From: SURF-24 sp964537965 | GTDB taxonomy: Bacteria > Bacteroidota > Ignavibacteria > Ignavibacteriales > SURF-24 | Direction of reading: 5' to 3' | Assembly: GCA_964537965.1 (NCBI GenBank) | Contig: CAZIDB010000001.1 | Location: 1-58,251 of the forward strand | Length of the DNA: 58,251 nucleotides | In this document: piece by piece, positions 53,092 through 58,251 of the stretch | Layout: the number at the start of each line of letters is the position of its first letter | Position numbering within the stretch: the stretch's first letter is position 1 | Notes under the pieces: model-generated | What the model was told of the DNA's origin: nothing | What the model saw: the letters and a program-made list of their open reading frames with translations, nothing else | Databases searched by the model: none | Made by a program: the position numbers and the translations under genes

Positions 53092-53559
53092 TTATTTGTT
53101 TTTAATTCTGTCTGCTATGTAAATTACGCTTACAATCAAAGCCACAGGCGCATAGATGAAACCAAAAATATCTTTCCACGTAACTGTGGAGCTATAATCA
53201 ATTATTATGGTATCCTCATTATTCAAGGTAAGACTTGCTTTGCTTGTTTTATCCGGTTCTTCAACATTTACTTCCCTTACTTCCTGTTTACCGTTATCTG
53301 TTGTCCTGAATATTTTTACTTCATCTAATAAGGCATATTGCTGCGGACCACCGGCAATAGCAATCAATTGAATTAAATCTGTTGATACAGGCACTTCGTA
53401 CCTGCCCGGGTTTTTAACGTAGCCCCATATATTTACTTTTTTTGTGAGTTCACCGTTCTTGTCATCAATCTTATAAAAATTACTTACTGCCTGTGAAAAT
53501 GCAGGCGCTGATGTAACAATTAAAAAAAACAGAAGTATTGTTATTCTTTTATATGCCAT
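53092..53559 (-). CDS. Small SLBB-domain protein with C-terminal membrane segment (polysaccharide export)
   Basis: Encodes 155 residues from the ATG at 53559, which has a good ribosome site (GAGGG) and yields a signal peptide (ITILLFFLIVTSAPAFSQ). An in-frame start at 53697 would overlap wzc and is rejected. One SLBB domain is present: VNIWGYVKNPGRYEVPVSTDLIQLIAIAGGPQQYALLDEVKIFR (about residues 45-88). The C-terminus has a single hydrophobic helix (IFGFIYAPVALIVSVIYIAD) and a basic tail. Unlike Wza it has no polysaccharide-export (PES) domain, so it may be a periplasmic adaptor between Wzc and the exporter. It follows wzc by 16 bases. Confidence 0.82.
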   Translation of the reverse strand: MAYKRITILLFFLIVTSAPAFSQAVSNFYKIDDKNGELTKKVNIWGYVKNPGRYEVPVSTDLIQLIAIAGGPQQYALLDEVKIFRTTDNGKQEVREVNVEEPDKTSKASLTLNNEDTIIIDYSSTVTWKDIFGFIYAPVALIVSVIYIADRIKNK

Positions 53560-53575
53560 TTTTCCCTCATTTAAT

Positions 53576-55891
53576 TTAAGCGATTGTTTCTTTTTGTTTA
53601 CGCTTGAAAAATCCTCTTTTCGTTTCTTTTTCCTCGTATGAATAAGGACCATAAAATTTACCACCGGAGATAGGCGACTTTGATGCATCATAATCATTCA
53701 GTACAACGCCGCTGATATTAACATTAACCTGTTTTAAAAGATCGTTTGCTCTTTCAAGTTCATCAACATATGTCTTATCTGAACGGACTACCATAATAAC
53801 TTCATCTACATTTTTTGCAAGGTGAATAGCATCTGTGACTACATTTAACGGCGGTGCATCGTAGATAATAAAATCATAGTTTTCATTTTGAAGCTCCATG
53901 AAAGTTTTCATTCTACCTGAAGAAAGAATTAAAGAAGGATTCAAAAATCTGCCGCCACACGTAATAATATTTAATCCTTTAACAAGCGTGGGTTGGGTTA
54001 TTTGTTCTATATTTTTTTGTTCAAGCAAATACTCTGTTAATCCGGGAAGCATTGGCTTATTAAAATATTTATGAATGACAGGTCTGCGAAGATCGGTATC
54101 AACTAATAAAATAGATTTACCAAGATTGGCTAAAGTTATAGCAAGATTTATAGCTGTTGCGCTTTTACCTGCTCCCGGTCCCGGGCTTGTTACCAACAAC
54201 GAATTGAGGTTCTTATCAATAAAATTATACGCAATATTTACCCCAAGCCGTAAATACGATTCATATATCTCTGAGTTTGGATTTTTTGCAGAGATTAGTT
54301 GTGTACTGTTATTTGAACCCTGTGTTAAAAGTTTTGCCTGACCGGATGATTCCAGCTTTAGTCTTGGTATTGTTGATAATAACCTGAATCCGAGATGCTC
54401 AACATCTCTCGGAGTGTGGATCTTGTTGAATAATAAATTAAGCACAAAAGCAAGGATAATTCCAAGTGTTAAGCCGGATAATGAGCCGAAAAGAATATTC
54501 ATTTTAACATTTGGAGAAACCTGTTCTGTTGGTGTAAAAGCCCTGTCAAGTATCTGCACTTTCCCGAAGGATGATTTTTCTGCTAATAAAGCTTCCTCAT
54601 ATTTTTCACCGATGCTTAGTGTAAGTTTTTCATTGAATAACCTTTCACGCTGCAACTTTGCTAGAGTTATACTTTGCTTTGGCGTTGCCGCTAATCTTGA
54701 TTCATACTTTTGCAGGTTCTGGCTTAATATATTTTTACTCTGTTCAATAGCAGCAAGTTTTGTATCAAGTCTTTGGATTTCACCGGACAGTTGCGAGATA
54801 TAATCTTTATTGTCTGCCTTGCCGTCTACAATAGAATAATTTGACATAGAGCTTTGAATATAATTGTGTGTTCTTTCTGCAAGTAAGGATTTAAGTGAAT
54901 CCAGCCCGTTATTTAATTTCTTAATCTGATCTGAATATTGAGAACCAACTCCTTCAATAGAGCTGTTAATTTTAAGCAAATCTTTTTCAGCCTGTTTCTT
55001 TGCAATAACCTGCTGAAGTTCCGTTATATATAAATCGTCAACATCTACAAGTTTCTGAGAAACAGATGGACCTAAACGTTTTAATTCCTCCTTGTATTTA
55101 TTCAAGAGGAGTTCGGTATTCTTATAATCAATTTGATTCGCTTCCAATTCAGACTCAAGGCTTGCAACTCTGTTTGTAAGTGCGTTAGTCTGTGCATCAA
55201 GTTCTTTTATGCCTGCAGATTGCATATACTTCTGCAATGCAGAATCACTTTTAGCAAGTCTTTCATTTTTCAGCTTGTTCTGTTCTTCAAGAAAATTTCT
55301 TAACTCAGATACATTTGCTCTGCTCCCCTGTAAATCTCTCTGGGCGTATGTATCAATAAAAATATTTGCAAGGATTGAAGCTTCCTCAGGAATCGTACTT
55401 TTATAATAGAATTTAATAACGTTTGTATTTTCTTTATAAAACAAAGACATGTTATCAGCAAACAGTTTTAGTAATGTTCTTCGGAATTTATTAGAATGAA
55501 TGTCATTTGTCTGAGCGATTTCCTTTGCATCATAAATTATTGAAAGAGTATCATTTTTTGTCGTCGTATCAGAATAGACTCTATTAATTATTTTTGAAGT
55601 AACCTTTCCCAGCAAATCTTTTGACTGTAGCACTTCCAGTTCATTCTGAATAATTCTGTCAATAGTTTCATCTGTTTTTAAAAGACCCATTGCCTGGCTT
55701 GCTTCATTATCTTTAACAAAAATTGAGGTCGATGCTTCATACTGTTTTTGCTGCATAAATGTGTAAATAGTAACACCACCAAGTATTATTATGAATGTAA
55801 TTAAGATTGTCCACTTCTGTCGTAATAATATATCTAGCACATAAGACAACCTGATTGGTTCTTCGTTATAAAAACTCTGGTTATTGTTCAT
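53576..55891 (-). CDS. wzc: Wzc-like polysaccharide co-polymerase and tyrosine autokinase
   Basis: Encodes 771 residues. The N-terminal Wzz domain has a first membrane helix at about 27-46. A long periplasmic coiled coil follows (about 190-420) with a GNVR-like end, and a second helix lies at about 464-487. The cytoplasmic kinase has Walker A GPGAGKSA (571-578), Walker A' LLVDTDLRRP (595-604) and Walker B YDFIIYDAPP (672-681). The C-terminal tyrosine tail is short, with Y747, Y750 and Y752 only. The protein would control chain length and export together with a phosphatase, which is not seen in the window. It is the first gene of the polysaccharide run, and its upstream 190 bases contain the shared ACTTGTAATTCT motif. 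Confidence 0.95.
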   Translation of the reverse strand: MNNNQSFYNEEPIRLSYVLDILLRQKWTILITFIIILGGVTIYTFMQQKQYEASTSIFVKDNEASQAMGLLKTDETIDRIIQNELEVLQSKDLLGKVTSKIINRVYSDTTTKNDTLSIIYDAKEIAQTNDIHSNKFRRTLLKLFADNMSLFYKENTNVIKFYYKSTIPEEASILANIFIDTYAQRDLQGSRANVSELRNFLEEQNKLKNERLAKSDSALQKYMQSAGIKELDAQTNALTNRVASLESELEANQIDYKNTELLLNKYKEELKRLGPSVSQKLVDVDDLYITELQQVIAKKQAEKDLLKINSSIEGVGSQYSDQIKKLNNGLDSLKSLLAERTHNYIQSSMSNYSIVDGKADNKDYISQLSGEIQRLDTKLAAIEQSKNILSQNLQKYESRLAATPKQSITLAKLQRERLFNEKLTLSIGEKYEEALLAEKSSFGKVQILDRAFTPTEQVSPNVKMNILFGSLSGLTLGIILAFVLNLLFNKIHTPRDVEHLGFRLLSTIPRLKLESSGQAKLLTQGSNNSTQLISAKNPNSEIYESYLRLGVNIAYNFIDKNLNSLLVTSPGPGAGKSATAINLAITLANLGKSILLVDTDLRRPVIHKYFNKPMLPGLTEYLLEQKNIEQITQPTLVKGLNIITCGGRFLNPSLILSSGRMKTFMELQNENYDFIIYDAPPLNVVTDAIHLAKNVDEVIMVVRSDKTYVDELERANDLLKQVNVNISGVVLNDYDASKSPISGGKFYGPYSYEEKETKRGFFKRKQKETIA

Positions 55892-56081
55892 TTGAACTAC
55901 CCTCTTTTTCTTTTTATTAAAGCTCCGCCACGTCAGTCACATCTGTAACTTAGTAGTTATTTTTTTATCTTGGACTTTATATCTAATTTAAAATCATTTC
56001 GCAGAATTACAAGTCGGGGTGAGCAACCTCACTTTAAATAAATGTTAATTCCGGGAATACTTTTTTGTAAAGCTTAAAACC
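55892..56081 (-). promoter_or_regulatory. Upstream region of the polysaccharide operon with shared motif copy C
   Basis: A 190-base spacer. On the minus strand, ACTTGTAATTCT (56014-56003) lies 123 bases before the wzc start. A GAGGG ribosome site precedes the ATG, and a small hairpin (GTGAG/CTCAC, 56019-56032) is also present. No convincing -35/-10 pair was found. Confidence 0.35.
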
Positions 56082-58251
56082 TTATTGCAGTAATATCATT
56101 TTTCTTGTTTCGGAATATCCTTCACTAACAAGTTTATAAAAATAAACTCCGCTGGGCATATCAATTCCATTTGATGAAGCATTAAAATCTATTGTATACT
56201 CACCGGTTTCCTTATAATCATTCAACAAAGTAGAGACTAATTCGCCAAGTACATTAAACAGGAATAGTTTAACAATACCCGGTTTAGAAACTGAATAGCT
56301 GATTCTTGTTGTCGGGTTAAACGGATTGGGATAATTCTGCTTTAAGGAAAAATGCAGATTATTTTTTTTCTCAGTCGATGCACTTAATGGTATATCAACT
56401 GGTGATAAGATTTCTATTGCAGTAATTTTTGCCCTGTTCACTTTAGAAATAAAATTAATATCTAAAGTACCGTCAGTAACCAACACTTTGAAATTCTTTT
56501 TTACCATAGCCATACTGCCGACTTCCTTAATAATATCAAAGTCAATCAACTTGTATTCATCTTCAATTTTAACATCAAACTTTCTTAAGCCCGTATCGCT
56601 AAGCGCCGGATATCCGCCGGTTGCCCCAAAATATATTTCAGCAAAGTGCAGCCAGACAGAATAATTTCCATTGGGAACAGAAAATGAATAATCTAATTTT
56701 TTAGAATTCGGATCTGCATTCCTCTCGGTTTTGTACAGGTCATCATAAACCGTATTCTTTATGTCGGCAATATTCTGGTTTGAATAAACTCCGGAAGGCT
56801 GAGAGAAATTTTTGTCGGCAGAAAAAATTTTATTTTCATAATAAACATCAGAGGTACTTCCGCAACTTATACGAATTGGTGAAAACGCACCGCTCCTCAG
56901 TTCAATAACAGCAATATTGGAAATATCACTTGTCTTTCCGCCTGAATCTTTAATAACAGCAACTATATAATTAAATCCGCCGGAGTCAGGATCAGTCCGA
57001 AATAAAGTAACAGGAACTTCTACATTACCTTGCTCACCTATATGGGCAGATACTTCACTTAAGGAAATAAAACTATTTGCCTCAAACGGATCTACATCAA
57101 CACCACCATCAGGAACACCGGATAAAAACATTCCACCTTCAGCAATTAAAACAGAAACATCTGTATTTGGCTGACCGGTTACTTCAACTATTTGTTCCGG
57201 GTTAGAAACTATAGATGGTAATTCCGGCTGACCCTCAATTGTTATTTGCGGCTTCATCAAAATTTTATTTGTAAAAATATTTTGCGAGCCACCTTTACTG
57301 CCTTCAATCCTGAATGGCTGGGCAATCTGAACAGAGTTATCATCAAACATTATCATTACATTAGCACCAATCAACTCAATTCCTGAAACGCTGCCGGAGC
57401 CACGCGGACCTGGAGGATTGCTGTTATGAATGCTTGCCGGGTCCACATCAATTGAAAAAGCAAAAAACTCTCCGGGATTGAAATCCGTAAAATCAACTTC
57501 CAGCCATGTATAGCCACCATCTTCAGGATATTTATATTGAAAATTACCTAAACCTACTTCTGTCGCATTACTATCCGGAGTAAAACCTTTACCAACAATA
57601 TCACCAGCAGTTCCATCAGGATCAAAAACAAGATCGGGTAAAAAAGTATGGCTGATATCAACAATGAGTTTTTTAATTTTTTGTCCGTCAGGCGAATCAT
57701 TTCTAACCTGGAAAGATTTTGGATTATATGTACTCTGATTATAAGTATTCACATTGCTGTACGGAGGAATGATTCCAAACCAGGCCTGAGATGTTGATTT
57801 AATCGGAACGACCTCAATCATATCCCACGTAACGGGAAACGGCGTTGCTTCCTTTGAAGTAGCAATAATACCAACAGCAAGAACATTACTAATCCATACA
57901 TCAGGAATTTTCACAGGGCTAATTGGATATATAATTGGTCCGGCTTCAATTGAATATGCCGGTTGAACAGTTTTTGTAGCCGGATCAACAATAAGGTACA
58001 GATCAACAAAACTTTTATTAAGAATGTCTACGGTGTAAATAATATCTTCACCATACATGTTATTCTCATAGAGCATCTCAATTCCACCCTGTCCATCATT
58101 CGCAGCACATACAAGTTTAATGTAGTTATCCTGGTCACCGGTACCCAAAAATATTCCCATTGATTGATAATTTGATGGAGTAATTCCGGCGAACGGAGCA
58201 TTTATTCTCGTATGAGCTTCAAAAATTCCGGGGAAATCTTTAACATTAACT
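56082..58251 (-). CDS. Malectin-domain secreted protein with T9SS type A sorting domain (5' end outside window)
   Basis: Partial: the frame is open to the end of the window, so the N-terminus is missing; the first ATG in the visible part (58160) is internal. The visible 722 residues begin with a lectin-like beta domain (IFEAHTRINAPFAGITPSNY, QDNYIKLVCAAND), continue with two further beta regions, and include a malectin domain (IRISCGSTSDVYYENKIF to FINFISKVNRAKITAIEIL, about 150 residues) expected to bind sugars. The C-terminus is a T9SS sorting domain (QNYPNPFNPTTRISYSV, LFNVLGELVSTLL, SGVYFYKLV, KMILLQ). A cell-surface carbohydrate-binding role is likely. It lies upstream of wzc in the same direction. 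Confidence 0.82.
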   Translation of the reverse strand, partial: VNVKDFPGIFEAHTRINAPFAGITPSNYQSMGIFLGTGDQDNYIKLVCAANDGQGGIEMLYENNMYGEDIIYTVDILNKSFVDLYLIVDPATKTVQPAYSIEAGPIIYPISPVKIPDVWISNVLAVGIIATSKEATPFPVTWDMIEVVPIKSTSQAWFGIIPPYSNVNTYNQSTYNPKSFQVRNDSPDGQKIKKLIVDISHTFLPDLVFDPDGTAGDIVGKGFTPDSNATEVGLGNFQYKYPEDGGYTWLEVDFTDFNPGEFFAFSIDVDPASIHNSNPPGPRGSGSVSGIELIGANVMIMFDDNSVQIAQPFRIEGSKGGSQNIFTNKILMKPQITIEGQPELPSIVSNPEQIVEVTGQPNTDVSVLIAEGGMFLSGVPDGGVDVDPFEANSFISLSEVSAHIGEQGNVEVPVTLFRTDPDSGGFNYIVAVIKDSGGKTSDISNIAVIELRSGAFSPIRISCGSTSDVYYENKIFSADKNFSQPSGVYSNQNIADIKNTVYDDLYKTERNADPNSKKLDYSFSVPNGNYSVWLHFAEIYFGATGGYPALSDTGLRKFDVKIEDEYKLIDFDIIKEVGSMAMVKKNFKVLVTDGTLDINFISKVNRAKITAIEILSPVDIPLSASTEKKNNLHFSLKQNYPNPFNPTTRISYSVSKPGIVKLFLFNVLGELVSTLLNDYKETGEYTIDFNASSNGIDMPSGVYFYKLVSEGYSETRKMILLQ

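Noticed and set aside
53560..53697. Upstream extension of the SLBB protein
   Set aside because: It overlaps the end of wzc by over 100 bases and gives no signal peptide; the ATG at 53559 has a ribosome site and a signal sequence.

Overview
The window is a 58 kb AT-rich scaffold piece that most resembles a member of the Ignavibacteria (Ignavibacteriota, Chlorobi/Bacteroidota side). This is an inference. It rests on secreted proteins ending in type IX secretion (T9SS) sorting domains of the NYPNPFNPSTRI type, an ActA-like multiheme cytochrome, a bacterial complex I operon, DUF4091 hydrolases and LA_2272-type repeat proteins. Six 100-N blocks show that it is a scaffold of joined contigs. All of them interrupt or abut protein-coding genes, and their edges carry a striking codon-phase signal (see findings).

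Layout. 1-498: the start of an ActA-like multiheme cytochrome on the minus strand. 731-8601: a tight eight-gene minus-strand operon running glgA, gmhB, a lipoprotein, an outer-membrane barrel, rpiB, glyA, tatC and a polyprenyl diphosphate synthase. 8795-13005: a plus-strand operon hutI-ftcD-fchA-namZ, the late part of histidine degradation feeding one-carbon units to folate, with a peptidoglycan amidosugar hydrolase translationally coupled at its end. 13136-13586: a RelE/ParE-type toxin-antitoxin pair. 13683-14990: a secreted protein built from 16-residue repeats. 15040-17634: a VIT-domain T9SS cargo. 17905-18675: an NmrA-like oxidoreductase broken by a gap. 18822-23924: rnhA and nuoABCDEF, with no nuoG in the window. 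24032-29722: a lone response regulator, a PhoD-type phosphatase, a small lipoprotein cytochrome, a TonB-dependent receptor and a D-lactate dehydrogenase.

29965-58251 is a surface-polysaccharide and secreted-protein region. A DUF4091 glycosidase-like protein ends in a clear dockerin (two EF-hand-like loops). The next gene encodes a T9SS cargo whose N-terminal domain looks like a cohesin. A second DUF4091 paralogue converges on it. Behind that lies a minus-strand run of about 20 kb in the order wzc, SLBB protein, nucleotide-sugar dehydrogenase, wzx, wzy, two glycosyltransferases, three tandem CapK/PaaK-like adenylating enzymes, a glycosyltransferase, a heparinase II/III-like lyase, another glycosyltransferase, a WecA/TagO-like initiating transferase, and the DUF4091 paralogue. 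This is a Wzx/Wzy-type exopolysaccharide locus with unusual adenylating and hydrolytic enzymes. The window ends inside a malectin-domain T9SS cargo.

The most interesting candidates are the neighbouring dockerin and cohesin-like genes as a possible surface-attachment pair that uses T9SS, the three tandem CapK-like enzymes, a motif shared upstream of three polysaccharide or surface genes at nearly constant distance, and the wobble-position signature of the assembly gaps. No tRNA, rRNA, CRISPR array or insertion sequence was seen.
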